Source: Pollutimonas subterranea (GTDB lineage Bacteria; Pseudomonadota; Gammaproteobacteria; Burkholderiales; Burkholderiaceae_B). Taken from it: a DNA stretch of 64,000 nt. The stretch spans positions 1 to 64,000 of the forward strand of contig NZ_PDNW01000010.1 of assembly GCF_002849655.1 (NCBI RefSeq), read 5' to 3'. Under the pieces are notes generated by a model. It was not told where the DNA came from and searched no databases. It was given only the letters and a program-made list of their open reading frames with translations. Position numbers and translations under genes: made by a program. Below, piece by piece: positions 54,828-64,000 of this stretch (positions within the stretch are counted from its first letter, which is position 1; each line of letters opens with the position of its first letter).

Positions 54828-54893
54828 GCGCCGTGCCTAAGATGCGGGTCATCAAAGGCGATCTGTGTCGTCTGGCTTTTTGGGAGTAGGTGA

Positions 54894-55727
54894 ATGAACT
54901 CAGTGATCCGCGTCGAGGGCTTGAACAAAAGCTTCGGCGGTAAACAGGTTTTGTTCAATATGGGGCTTGCCGTGCAGCCCGGTGAAATGGTGGCACTGAT
55001 CGGTGCATCCGGATCCGGCAAGTCGACCTTGTTGCGTCATTTGTCGGGCCTCGCCTGCGGCGACAAGCATGGCAGCAGCTCAATCAGTGTAATGGGTAGA
55101 TCGGTTCAGTCCGGCGGCCAGCTCAACGGCCAGGTTCGCCGTCTGCGTGCCGACATCGGCTACATCTTCCAGCAGTTCAACCTGGTCGGACGGCTGAGCG
55201 TGTTGCGCAATGTGTTGCTGGGCTGCCTGGGTCGCATGCCTCGCTGGCGTGGATCACTGGGCATGTTCACACCAGAGGAAAAGCAGCTTGCCATGGCTTC
55301 CCTGGAAAGGGTGGGCTTGGCCGACTATGCGCATCGCCGCGCGTCGACCTTGTCCGGCGGCCAGCAACAGCGCGTAGCCATAGCACGGGCGCTGACCCAG
55401 CGAGCCGAAATCATCCTGGCCGATGAGCCTATTGCCTCACTCGACCCAGAGTCGGCGCGCAAGGTCATGGACATTCTTGCCGACATCAATGAGAAAGACG
55501 GAAAGACCGTAGTGGTCACCCTGCATCAGGTCGACTACGCCGCGCGGTATTGCAAGCGGGTTGTTGCGTTGAAATCCGGGCACATTCATTTCGATGGATC
55601 GGTCGATGCGTTGGACGGCGTGTTCCTCAACGATCTTTATGGCGGCGACCTTGATACATCCCTGGTCCTGGCCAGCCATACCGCGCGGCTACCGGCGCGG
55701 CCTTCCATGTCTTTGATTGCAGCCTGA
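54894..55727 (+). CDS. phnC: Phosphonate ABC transporter ATP-binding protein
   Basis: A 277-residue ABC ATPase with Walker [10 protein letters not shown], signature [15 protein letters not shown] and Walker [12 protein letters not shown]. It energises import of phosphonates with PhnD and PhnE. GGGAG lies nine bases before the ATG. It is the first gene of the phn operon, preceded by a Pho box. Confidence 0.95.
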   Translation: MNSVIRVEGLNKSFGGKQVLFNMGLAVQPGEMVALIGASGSGKSTLLRHLSGLACGDKHGSSSISVMGRSVQSGGQLNGQVRRLRADIGYIFQQFNLVGRLSVLRNVLLGCLGRMPRWRGSLGMFTPEEKQLAMASLERVGLADYAHRRASTLSGGQQQRVAIARALTQRAEIILADEPIASLDPESARKVMDILADINEKDGKTVVVTLHQVDYAARYCKRVVALKSGHIHFDGSVDALDGVFLNDLYGGDLDTSLVLASHTARLPARPSMSLIAA

Positions 55728-55763
55728 TAGCCGTGTTGAATCAAGCTGTTCTTTTTAACGTAC

Positions 55764-55775
55764 TTGTCTAGACAA
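55764..55775 (+). promoter_or_regulatory. PhnF-type operator upstream of phnD
   Basis: TTGTCTAGACAA, a perfect 12-bp palindrome of the kind bound by HutC/PhnF-subfamily GntR regulators, between phnC and phnD. The core TGTCTAGACA recurs at the start of phnF. Confidence 0.7.
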
Positions 55776-55814
55776 CCGACTCGGCAAGCTATGAAGCACT
55801 ACTGGAGTATTGAC

Positions 55815-56819
55815 ATGTTTAAAGCCATACAGCGCGTTCTGCTGACTTCCACCGTAACCGGCATGGCCATGATGAGCCACGCCCATGCCGCCGAAACAAA
55901 AGAACTGAATTTCGGCATCATCTCGACAGAATCATCGCAGAACCTGAAAGGCATGTGGGATCCGTTTCTTGCGGAAATGAGCAAGCATACCGGCATGAAG
56001 ATCAATGCTTTCTTTGCGCCGGATTATGCCGGCATCATCCAGGGCATGCGTTTCAACAAGGTGGATGTCGCCTGGTACGGTAATAAATCCGCCATGGAGG
56101 CCGTCGATCGCGCCGGCGGCGAGATTTTCGCGCAAACGGTAGCCGCCAATGGCAATCCGGGCTACTGGAGCCTGTTGATTGCGCACAAAGACAGCACCTT
56201 GGCCTCGGTCGACGACATGCTCAAGAATGCCGCGAATCTTACATTCAGCAATGGCGACCCCAACTCGACCTCCGGCTACCTGGTGCCGGGCTATTACGTT
56301 TTCGCCAAGAATGATGTCGACGCCAGCAAGATCTTCAAGCGCACCTTGAACGCCAGCCACGAAGTCAATGCACTCAGCGTTGCGAACAAGCAAGTCGATG
56401 TGGCTACGTTCAATACCGAAGGCATGGAGCGTCTGGAGGAAACCAATCCGGCCAAGGCGGCCCAGTTGAAAGTGATCTGGAAATCGCCATTGATTCCTGC
56501 CGACCCCATCGTATGGCGCAAGAACCTGCCGGAAGAAACCAAGAAGAAGGTCAAAGATTTCTTCACCAACTATGGCGGGAATAAAGAAGAGCTGGCCGTT
56601 CTGGCCGGCCTGCAATGGGGCAAGTTCAAGGCCTCGAACGATGACCAGCTGCTGCCTATCCGCCAGCTCGAACTGTTCAAGCAGCGCAGTCAGTTGGCCG
56701 CTGACGCCACGTACGGCGCCGCCGAAAAGCAGGCCAAACTGAAAGAGATCGATGCCAGCCTGGAAAAGCTGAACGCGCGCATGGAGACGTTGGACAAGAA
56801 GCTGGCCAGCGCCAAGTAA
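55815..56819 (+). CDS. phnD: Phosphonate ABC transporter substrate-binding protein
   Basis: A 334-residue periplasmic phosphonate receptor. The start at 55815 (GGAG eight bases upstream) gives the signal peptide ending at HAHAAE. ELNFGIISTESSQNLKGMWDPFLAEMSKHTGM and NGDPNSTSGYLVPGYYVF are PhnD hallmarks; the ST-S residues normally bind the phosphonate group. A charged helical C terminus follows. A PhnF-type operator lies 40 bp upstream, suggesting an internal promoter. Confidence 0.95.
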   Translation: MFKAIQRVLLTSTVTGMAMMSHAHAAETKELNFGIISTESSQNLKGMWDPFLAEMSKHTGMKINAFFAPDYAGIIQGMRFNKVDVAWYGNKSAMEAVDRAGGEIFAQTVAANGNPGYWSLLIAHKDSTLASVDDMLKNAANLTFSNGDPNSTSGYLVPGYYVFAKNDVDASKIFKRTLNASHEVNALSVANKQVDVATFNTEGMERLEETNPAKAAQLKVIWKSPLIPADPIVWRKNLPEETKKKVKDFFTNYGGNKEELAVLAGLQWGKFKASNDDQLLPIRQLELFKQRSQLAADATYGAAEKQAKLKEIDASLEKLNARMETLDKKLASAK

Positions 56820-56886
56820 TTGGCTCATGTCTTTGTCCGGCGCCTGGCCGGACAAAGACACCCTTTGATTTCGGAATACCCATCAC

Positions 56887-57681
56887 ATGACAGCTATAAC
56901 GTCCACCGGCTTGCCCGACCCACAGCTTAAACGTCCCTGGTATCAATGGGCGACCTGGGTCCTGCTGGCCGTCATCCTGGCTTGGTCCTGGGAAGGTGCG
57001 GAAATGAATCCCGCCATGCTGTGGCGCGATGCCGAGAACATGCGTACGTTTGCGGCCGATTTCTTCCCGCCCGATTTCCGCTACTGGGAAACCTATGTCG
57101 CTGAAATGATCATCACGGTGCAGATCGCCTTGTGGGGCACTGTCCTGGCAATCATCTGTTCCATACCGCTGGGCATCCTGTGCTCCGAGAATATTGCCCC
57201 ATGGTGGATAGCCCACCCGCTTCGCCGCTTGATGGATGCGTTTCGTTCCATCAATGAAATGGTCTTTGCCATGCTGTTCGTGGTGGCGGTTGGCCTGGGG
57301 CCCTTTGCCGGGGTGATGGCCTTGTTCATCGGCACGACGGGTGTCCTGGCCAAGCTGTTCGCCGAGGCGGTCGAGGCTATCGACGGCGGCCCTGTGGAGG
57401 GCGTCAGGGCAACCGGCGCCAGTGCATTGCAGGAAGTCATCTACGGCGTCATCCCGCAAGTGCTGCCGCTATGGATTTCCTATGCCTTGTACCGCTTCGA
57501 GTCCAACGTACGGTCCGCCACGGTAGTGGGCATGGTTGGGGCCGGCGGCATCGGCGTGACGCTTTGGGAGGCCATACGAGGATTCCAGCTGGCGCAGACC
57601 TGCGCCATCCTGATCATCATCATCGCGGTCGTCAGCCTCATCGACATTATTTCGCAGCGTTTGCGCAAGCACTTCATCTAA
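56887..57681 (+). CDS. phnE: Phosphonate ABC transporter permease
   Basis: A 264-residue inner-membrane permease with about six spans. The cytoplasmic EAA loop, [35 protein letters not shown], is intact. [22 protein letters not shown] is the characteristic PhnE span. Full length, unlike the frameshifted phnE of E. coli K-12. Confidence 0.95.
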   Translation: MTAITSTGLPDPQLKRPWYQWATWVLLAVILAWSWEGAEMNPAMLWRDAENMRTFAADFFPPDFRYWETYVAEMIITVQIALWGTVLAIICSIPLGILCSENIAPWWIAHPLRRLMDAFRSINEMVFAMLFVVAVGLGPFAGVMALFIGTTGVLAKLFAEAVEAIDGGPVEGVRATGASALQEVIYGVIPQVLPLWISYALYRFESNVRSATVVGMVGAGGIGVTLWEAIRGFQLAQTCAILIIIIAVVSLIDIISQRLRKHFI

Positions 57682-57696
57682 GAAACCAGGGGTGCC

Positions 57697-58437
57697 ATGC
57701 ACCCATTATTTGATATGAACATGTCTAGACAAGCGGGGCCGCGGTATTTGGAAGTGGCCGATGCATTGCGTAATGAAATTGAGGGCTACGTGGCGGGCGA
57801 TTACCTGCCTTCCGAGCTTCAACTCGCACAACGCTACGCGGTCAATCGCCATACCTTGCGGCGTGCCGTGGACGTCCTGGTTGCCGAAGGGCGCGTCCTG
57901 CGGCACCAGGGCCGGGGCACCTGCGTGTTGCCTACGCCCATCGTCTATCCGGTGCACGCCGGCAGCACGTACAGCAAGACGCTGGCAGGGATGGGCTTGC
58001 GTTCGCAAGCCGTGCTGCTGAATCGCAGCCAGCGCCCCGCCAAGGCCGATGAAGCGAAGGAACTGGCCCTGAGCGGACAGGAGCAGGTGGTGGAGATCAC
58101 GACCTTGCGCCTGCTCAATGAACTGCCCATCAGCCTCATCGTCCATTGTTTTCCTTCACGGCGGGCACAGGCGCTGGATGCCTATCAGGGCGGGTCACTG
58201 CGCTCGCACCTGGAACAAAAAGCCATTGCGCTCACACGCGCGTCGACCTTGATCGGTGCCCGGGCGCCTTCCCAGCAAGAGGCGCTGCAGCTCCTGATGC
58301 CCCGGCACACACCCGTGCTGAGCATACGGACGCTTTCCCGCGATGCGCAGGGCCAGCCTTTTGAATTATCGAATTCGATCAGCCGGGCTGATCGTTTCAA
58401 GTATCACGTCATTTCCGGAGATCAGCATGAACAGTAG
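57697..58437 (+). CDS. phnF: GntR-family regulator PhnF
   Basis: A 246-residue GntR regulator of the HutC/PhnF subfamily. The winged helix is at about 15-80 (VADALRNEIEGYVAGDYLPSELQLAQRYAVNRHTLRRAVDVLVAEG) and the UTRA ligand domain covers the rest. The start at 57697 has AGGGG upstream; later ATGs at 57718 and 57721 are alternatives. A copy of its probable operator overlaps these codons, which suggests autorepression. It probably represses phn expression in the absence of phosphonate. Confidence 0.93.
   Translation: MHPLFDMNMSRQAGPRYLEVADALRNEIEGYVAGDYLPSELQLAQRYAVNRHTLRRAVDVLVAEGRVLRHQGRGTCVLPTPIVYPVHAGSTYSKTLAGMGLRSQAVLLNRSQRPAKADEAKELALSGQEQVVEITTLRLLNELPISLIVHCFPSRRAQALDAYQGGSLRSHLEQKAIALTRASTLIGARAPSQQEALQLLMPRHTPVLSIRTLSRDAQGQPFELSNSISRADRFKYHVISGDQHEQ
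57722..57731 (+). promoter_or_regulatory. PhnF-type operator within the phnF start region
   Basis: TGTCTAGACA, identical to the core of the site before phnD, here spanning the alternative start codons of phnF. Confidence 0.6.
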
Positions 58438-58888
58438 TGTGAAGACCGACGGCGCCAGCGCTGGTCGGCGCCAGCAATGGATGAGTGTGCTCGCCCGCGC
58501 GGGGCGGCAGCTCGATGCCTACGGTTCGCAGCTGCGCGAACCCGGCTACCGCCTGATCCGCCCGCCCGAAACAGGCATGGTGATGGTGCGCGGCCGCATG
58601 GGCGCCAGCGGGGCGGCCTTCAACCTTGGCGAGATGACCGTAACCCGTTGCGTTGTGCAGCTGGACAACGGACGCATCGGACACAGTTATGTGGCGGGCC
58701 GCAGTAAGCCGCATGCGGAATTGGCCGCGCTGGCCGATGCCCATTTACAGGGCGAGCAGCACCAGCACTGGCTGGATGCGTTGATTACCCCTTTGGAGCA
58801 GGAACAATCCGTGCGACGAGGCATCAAGACGGCGCAGGCTGCCACGAGCAAAGTGGATTTCATGACATTGTTGCGGGGTGAGGACTGA
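58427..58888 (+). CDS. phnG: Phosphonate C-P lyase system protein PhnG
   Basis: A 153-residue PhnG, a structural subunit of the C-P lyase core (PhnG2H2I2J2). WMSVLARAGRQLDAY, a LIRPPETGMVMVRGRMGASG segment and FNLGEMTVTRC are the conserved parts. The ATG overlaps the phnF stop by 11 bases and has CCGGAG upstream. Confidence 0.95.
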   Translation: MNSSVKTDGASAGRRQQWMSVLARAGRQLDAYGSQLREPGYRLIRPPETGMVMVRGRMGASGAAFNLGEMTVTRCVVQLDNGRIGHSYVAGRSKPHAELAALADAHLQGEQHQHWLDALITPLEQEQSVRRGIKTAQAATSKVDFMTLLRGED

Positions 58889-59487
58889 TGAACGACACCT
58901 TGCTTTTACCGGCTTTTGCCGAACCCATTGCCCAGTCGCAGCAGGCATTCCGCCTTGCGCTGACCGCCATGTCGGAGCCTGGAACGATACAGGTCCTGGA
59001 TGGCGCGCCCGCACTGGGCGACATCTCTCCCGCAGCATACGCCTTGTGCCTGAGCCTGTTCGACGCCGATACAGCGGTCTGGCTGTCTGACGCCCTGGAT
59101 ACGCCGGCCTTGCGCGCCAACCTGGCGTTCCACTGCGGTTGCGCCGTAGTCAGTGATCGACGTCTTGCGGCATTCGCCTTGTTGACGGAAGACGATCTGG
59201 TCGATCTCCACGAATTCAACAACGGCACAGATCGCGACCCCGATCAATCCTGCACGCTCATCGTTCAGTTGAGCAGCCTCGAGCACGGCTCGGCCGTGGC
59301 GTGGCAGGGTCCCGGAATACAGCAGGAGAGGGTGCTGAACGTGCCCGTGGCACCCGACTTCTGGACGCAGCGCAAGACGTTCTGCGCCTTTCCAAAAGGA
59401 TTGGATATTTTCTTCACCAGCGGATCCAGGCTGGTGGCCTTGCCGCGCAGCACGCGCGTGCGCTACACCATGACGGAGGTGAACTGA
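58888..59487 (+). CDS. phnH: Phosphonate C-P lyase system protein PhnH
   Basis: A 199-residue PhnH of the core complex, structurally related to PLP-dependent transferases but without cofactor. FAEPIAQSQQAFRLALTAMSEPGT opens it, and GSAVAWQGPGIQ and FPKGLDIFFTSGSRLVALPRSTRV are conserved. The start overlaps the phnG stop (TGATG). Confidence 0.95.
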   Translation: MNDTLLLPAFAEPIAQSQQAFRLALTAMSEPGTIQVLDGAPALGDISPAAYALCLSLFDADTAVWLSDALDTPALRANLAFHCGCAVVSDRRLAAFALLTEDDLVDLHEFNNGTDRDPDQSCTLIVQLSSLEHGSAVAWQGPGIQQERVLNVPVAPDFWTQRKTFCAFPKGLDIFFTSGSRLVALPRSTRVRYTMTEVN

Positions 59488-60587
59488 TGTATGTTGCCGT
59501 AAAGGGTGGCGAAAAAGCCATCGATAACGCCCATGCCTTGCTGGCGGCCAAGCGGCGGGGCGATGCATCGGTACCTGAGCTGAGCGTGGAGCAGATACGC
59601 CAGCAGATGCCGTTGGCCGTGGCGCGCGTCATGGGTGAAGGCTCCCTGTATGACGAAGAGCTTGCCGCGCTTGCGATCAAGCAGTCGGCGGGTGATCTGC
59701 TCGAGGCCATCTTCCTGTTGCGCGCCTATCGGACCACGCTGCCCCGCTTCATGGCCAGTATTCCCGTGCAGACGGAAAACATGGTCCTGGATCGCCGCAT
59801 CTCGGCAACCTTCAAGGATCTGCCCGGCGGACAGTTGCTGGGTCCCACCTTCGACTACACCCATCGCCTGCTGGATTTCACCCTGCTGGCTGAAGGCGCT
59901 GCGCTGCCAACGCCCGATTCCCCGATCGAACCCGTGCAGCAGCCAGCATGTCCCCGGGTGGTCGATATGCTGGCTGATGAAGGCCTGCTGGCGGTCGATA
60001 AAGACAGCACGGCCGAGGTCCCCGATATCACCCGCCAGCCCCTCGATTTTCCGTCGACGCGTGCGCAGCGACTGCAAGTGCTGGCTCGCGGCGATGAAGG
60101 GTTTCTCCTGGCGCTGGCCTATTCGACTCAGCGCGGCTATGGACGCAATCACCCCTTTGCGGGAGAAATCCGTATCGGAGACATAGAGGTGTGGGTCGAG
60201 CCCGAGGAGCTGGACTTTCCCGTATTGCTGGGCGACATCGAAGTCACCGAATGCGAAATGATCAACCAGTTCGTGGGCAGCAAGGATCAGCCGGCCCAGT
60301 TCACACGGGGTTACGGACTGGCTTTCGGTTATGCCGAGCGCAAGGCCATGGGCATGGCGCTGGTCGATCGCGCCTTGCGCGCCGATGAGTACAACGAGGA
60401 TATCGAATCACCTGCCCAGCAAGAGGAGTTCGTGCTGATGCATTGCGACAACGTGGAGGCGGCCGGTTTCGTCTCGCACTTGAAGTTGCCGCATTACGTT
60501 GATTTCCAATCCGAGCTCGACCTTATCCGTCAGTTGCGCAAGCCTGCGGCCGGCGTATCGGACCTAAAGCAGGAGAAACGAGCATGA
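59487..60587 (+). CDS. phnI: Phosphonate C-P lyase core protein PhnI
   Basis: A 366-residue PhnI, the nucleosidase-like subunit which, with PhnG/H/L, replaces adenine of ATP by phosphonate to give alkylphosphonate ribose triphosphate. The ATG at 59487 overlaps the phnH stop and gives MYVAVKGGEKAIDNAHALLA, the family start; earlier in-frame codons lie inside phnH. GYGRNHPFAGEIRIG and FTRGYGLAFGYAERKAM are conserved. Confidence 0.96.
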   Translation: MYVAVKGGEKAIDNAHALLAAKRRGDASVPELSVEQIRQQMPLAVARVMGEGSLYDEELAALAIKQSAGDLLEAIFLLRAYRTTLPRFMASIPVQTENMVLDRRISATFKDLPGGQLLGPTFDYTHRLLDFTLLAEGAALPTPDSPIEPVQQPACPRVVDMLADEGLLAVDKDSTAEVPDITRQPLDFPSTRAQRLQVLARGDEGFLLALAYSTQRGYGRNHPFAGEIRIGDIEVWVEPEELDFPVLLGDIEVTECEMINQFVGSKDQPAQFTRGYGLAFGYAERKAMGMALVDRALRADEYNEDIESPAQQEEFVLMHCDNVEAAGFVSHLKLPHYVDFQSELDLIRQLRKPAAGVSDLKQEKRA

Positions 60588-61452
60588 GTACAGCAATACA
60601 AAATGCCGAGATCGTCGCGGGCTACAACTTTGCCTACCTCGATGAACAGACCAAACGCAGCCTGCGCCGCGGCTTGCTCAAAGCCGTGGCCATTCCGGGT
60701 TACCAGGTGCCCTTCGGCGGCCGCGAAATGCCGCTGCCCTATGGCTGGGGAACCGGCGGCATGCAGGTGACCGCGGCCATACTGGGTCACGACGACGTGC
60801 TCAAAGTCATCGACCAGGGGGCCGATGACACCACGAATGCGGTGTCGATACGGCGCTTTTTTACACGAACAGCCGGCATGGCGACCACCGAGCGTACCGT
60901 GGAGGCCACCATCATCCAGACCCGCCACCGCATTCCGGAAACGCCGCTGCACAAGGGGCAAATCGTGGTCTACCAGGTGCCCATTCCCGAGCCCTTGCGC
61001 TTTATCGAGCCGTCGGATTCCGAGACCAAGGCCATGCATGCGCTGAACGACTATGGCGTCATGCACGTCAAGCTGTACGAAGACATTGCCCGGTATGGAC
61101 ACATCGCCACCACGTATGCCTACCCGGTCATGGTCGATGATCGTTACGTCATGGATCCGTCGCCCATACCGAAATTTGATAATCCCAAGTTGAATATGAG
61201 TCCTGCATTGATGTTGTTCGGGGCAGGGCGCGAGAAGCGCCTCTATGCCTTGCCGCCCTACACGCAGGTGGAAAGCCTGGATTTCCAGGACTACCCCTTC
61301 GAGATCCCGAAGTGGGATCACAGCTGCACCTTCTGCGGGAGCAGCGAGTCCTATCTCGATGAACTGATCGTCGACGACCACGGAAACCGCGAATTCGTAT
61401 GTTCGGACACGGACTACTGCCAGGAACGATGCGCGAACCAGGAGGCCATGCA

Positions 61453-61456
<4 letters not shown>
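60584..61456 (+). CDS. phnJ: Alpha-D-ribose 1-methylphosphonate 5-phosphate C-P lyase PhnJ
   Basis: The 290-residue radical-SAM enzyme that cleaves the C-P bond. Cysteines at 248, 251, 273 and 279 reproduce the CX2CX21CX5C spacing of the E. coli enzyme (241, 244, 266, 272), which supplies the 4Fe-4S cluster and the active-site thiol. FGGREMPLPYGWGTGGMQVTAA is the other signature block. ATGA overlap with phnI. Confidence 0.97.
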
Positions 61457-62223
<767 letters not shown>

Positions 62224-62232
62224 GGAAAAAAC

Positions 62233-62937
62233 ATGACACCCGTTATGGAAGTGAAGGGCCTGTCCAAAGCCTTTACGCTGCACCAGCAGCATGGGACAGT
62301 ACTGAACGTCTTGCGCAAGCTTAGCTTCGCCGTGCAGCCCGGCACCTGCCTGGTGCTGCATGGCCGCTCCGGCGCCGGCAAGTCCACCTTGATGCGCACC
62401 CTCTATGGAAATTACCTGCCCAGCACCGGCAGCATCCGGCTTCATCATGCCGGCGAGGTGCTGGAAATGGTGGGCGCGGAGCCACGGCAGACGCTTGCCG
62501 TACGCCGCATGACCATGGGCTATGTCAGCCAGTTCCTGCGCGTGATTCCTCGCGTAAGCTGCCTGAACGTGGTGATGGAGCCCGCGCTGGCGCGCGGCAT
62601 GGATCGCGCCGACGCGCAAGAACGCGCCACAACGCTGCTGACACGCCTGAATCTGCCCGAAAGCCTGTGGTCGCTGGCGCCCGGCACGTTCTCGGGCGGC
62701 GAACAGCAACGCGTCAATATTGCCCGCGGCTTCATGGTGCCCTGGCCCTTGCTGTTGCTGGATGAGCCCACGGCATCGCTGGACGATGCGAACCGGGCCG
62801 TGGTGCTGGAATTGATTGAGGAAGCCAAGTCCGCCGGCTCGGCGCTGATCGCCATCTCTCACGACGCGAAGGCGCGCGAGGGCATGGCGGATTGCTATCT
62901 GGACATGTCTCTTGAGGAGCCTGCTCATGCAAGCTGA
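62233..62937 (+). CDS. phnL: Phosphonate C-P lyase system ATP-binding protein PhnL
   Basis: A 234-residue ABC-type ATPase required for ribose-triphosphate formation with PhnGHI. Walker A GRSGAGKST, signature FSGGEQQRVNIARGF and Walker B LLLDEPTASLD are present. MGYVSQFLRVIPRVS is a PhnL marker. It lies nine bases after phnK. Confidence 0.96.
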   Translation: MTPVMEVKGLSKAFTLHQQHGTVLNVLRKLSFAVQPGTCLVLHGRSGAGKSTLMRTLYGNYLPSTGSIRLHHAGEVLEMVGAEPRQTLAVRRMTMGYVSQFLRVIPRVSCLNVVMEPALARGMDRADAQERATTLLTRLNLPESLWSLAPGTFSGGEQQRVNIARGFMVPWPLLLLDEPTASLDDANRAVVLELIEEAKSAGSALIAISHDAKAREGMADCYLDMSLEEPAHAS

Positions 62938-64000
62938 ACAAATTTTCACCAACGCCCGGGTGGTGACCGCCACTGATTTGTTTGTCGGGACCGTGGCCGT
63001 GCGCGATGGCGTCATCCACGACGTCAGCGAAGGCCGCAGCCAACTGCCGCAGGCCGAAGACCTGAACGGCGACTACCTGATGCCCGGGCTTATTGAACTG
63101 CACACGGACAACCTGGAAAAATACATGAATCCGCGGCCAGGTGTGGACTGGCCCTCGGAATCGGCCGTGCTGGCGCATGATGCGCAAGTCATTTCCGCAG
63201 GCATTACCACGGTGTTCGACGCCCTGGCCATCGGTGACGTGAATCCGAAAGGGGATCGCCTGAAGCAATTGCCGGTCATGCTGGACGCCATCACCCATGC
63301 GCAAAGCCAGGGCCACACGCGCGCCGAGCACCGCCTGCATTTGCGCTGCGAGCTGAGCCACGCCAAGACGCTGGACATGTTCCATGAATTGGTGGGAAAC
63401 CCGCTGGTTCAACTGGTATCTGTCATGGACCATTCACCCGGCCAGCGGCAATTCGTGAAGCTGGAAAAGTACCGCGAATATTATCAAGGCAAGTATCACC
63501 TGAACGATGCCGACATGGATGCCTTCATCGCCCTGCAGTTGGATAACTCGCGCCAGTACAGCGACCGGTACCGGCGCGCCATCGTCGATGAATGCCGCGA
63601 ACGGTCGCTATCGGTGGCCAGCCATGATGATGCCACCCTGGACCACGCTCGGGAATCGGCGGAGTATGGCATGTGCATTGCCGAGTTTCCCACCACCGTC
63701 GAAGCGGCCGAGGCCAGCCACAGCATGGGCCTGAAGGTGTTGATGGGTGCGCCCAACATCGTGCGCGGCGGTTCGCATTCGGGCAATGTGGCCGCGGCCG
63801 ACCTGGCGTCGCAAGGCGTGCTGGATATTCTGTCCAGCGACTATTATCCGGCCAGCCTGCTGCAGGCCGCATGCATGCTGGCGGACCAGGACAATGCCTA
63901 CGGACTGCCGGCGGCAGTGGCAACCATCAGCATGGCGCCGGCACAGGCGGCGGGCTTGCTCGACCGTGGAGAAATCCGCGCCGGACTTAACGCCGATCTG
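62927..64000 (+). CDS. phnM: Alpha-D-ribose 1-methylphosphonate 5-triphosphate diphosphatase PhnM (cut by window end)
   Basis: The first 358 residues of PhnM, an amidohydrolase that removes pyrophosphate from the ribose triphosphate intermediate. The metal motif appears as GLIELHTDNLEKYMNPRP, and VMDHSPGQRQF, ASHDDATLDH and ILSSDYYPASLLQAA follow as in the family. The ATG overlaps the phnL end and has GAGGAG upstream. The frame is still open at the window edge; probably 20-30 residues are missing. Confidence 0.95.
   Translation, partial: MQAEQIFTNARVVTATDLFVGTVAVRDGVIHDVSEGRSQLPQAEDLNGDYLMPGLIELHTDNLEKYMNPRPGVDWPSESAVLAHDAQVISAGITTVFDALAIGDVNPKGDRLKQLPVMLDAITHAQSQGHTRAEHRLHLRCELSHAKTLDMFHELVGNPLVQLVSVMDHSPGQRQFVKLEKYREYYQGKYHLNDADMDAFIALQLDNSRQYSDRYRRAIVDECRERSLSVASHDDATLDHARESAEYGMCIAEFPTTVEAAEASHSMGLKVLMGAPNIVRGGSHSGNVAAADLASQGVLDILSSDYYPASLLQAACMLADQDNAYGLPAAVATISMAPAQAAGLLDRGEIRAGLNADL

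Noticed and set aside
55932-56861. Minus-strand open frame of 309 codons opposite phnD
   Set aside because: It is a mirror of the phnD coding strand with no ribosome site.

Overview
The window looks like a piece of chromosome from a betaproteobacterium of the Alcaligenaceae (Bordetella/Achromobacter/Pusillimonas type). This is inferred from recognisable gene families and their neighbourhoods: an ImuA-ImuB-DnaE2 cassette, two Bug/TctC-type periplasmic receptors, recA-recX, a DUF2889 gene beside sucC-sucD, the hemC-hemD-hemX-hemY run, and short entericidin and lipoprotein genes. No rRNA, phage or CRISPR is present. The window starts inside an IS3-family insertion sequence and ends inside phnM.

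Layout. 1-500: the end of an IS3-family element abuts a VOC gene that has lost its 5' end. 547-5829: SOS mutagenesis operon imuA-imuB-dnaE2 behind a perfect LexA box. 5.9-9.6 kb: I78-type inhibitor lipoprotein, PAP2 phosphatase, beta-carbonic anhydrase, metallophosphoesterase and diacylglycerol-kinase-like lipid kinase. 9.7-15.8 kb: a sodium:solute symporter pair (large subunit plus DUF4212 small subunit), then, after a terminator, a CBS/nucleotidyltransferase protein, a small membrane protein and a membrane-bound exonuclease on a histidine-kinase-like scaffold. 16.3-19.2 kb: 2-hydroxyacid dehydrogenase, TctC receptor and class II aldolase. 19.4-25.0 kb: an accessory stretch of small lipoproteins, hydrophilic stress-type proteins (CsbD), a PACE efflux protein, several unknowns and a KorA/TrfB-like protein, bounded on the right by a CAU tRNA gene. 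25.3-33.4 kb: alpha-2-macroglobulin and penicillin-binding protein 1C. 33.5-36.2 kb: lipoprotein, membrane protein and an aspartate carbamoyltransferase with an added N-terminal helix-turn-helix. 36.3-39.5 kb: rdgC, recA (with LexA box), recX. 39.5-42.9 kb: divergent metR/metE. 42.9-45.6 kb: DUF2889, sucC, sucD. 45.8-51.4 kb: TerC, a 42-residue membrane peptide, hemC, hemD, hemX, hemY. 51.5-54.7 kb: ppa, FAH-family hydrolase, entericidin, TctC receptor, VOC protein. 54.8-64.0 kb: phosphonate operon phnC-D-E-F-G-H-I-J-K-L-M with a Pho box and two PhnF-type operators.

How the genes work together. Two LexA boxes tie imuABC and recA into one DNA-damage response, with rdgC and recX modulating RecA. 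The phn genes form a complete uptake and C-P lyase unit that should respond to phosphate starvation (PhoB) and to the local GntR repressor. hemC/D/X/Y make and handle uroporphyrinogen III. The most unusual parts are the symporter-linked signalling cluster at 9.7-15.8 kb and the HTH-fused aspartate carbamoyltransferase with a perfect palindrome just upstream.
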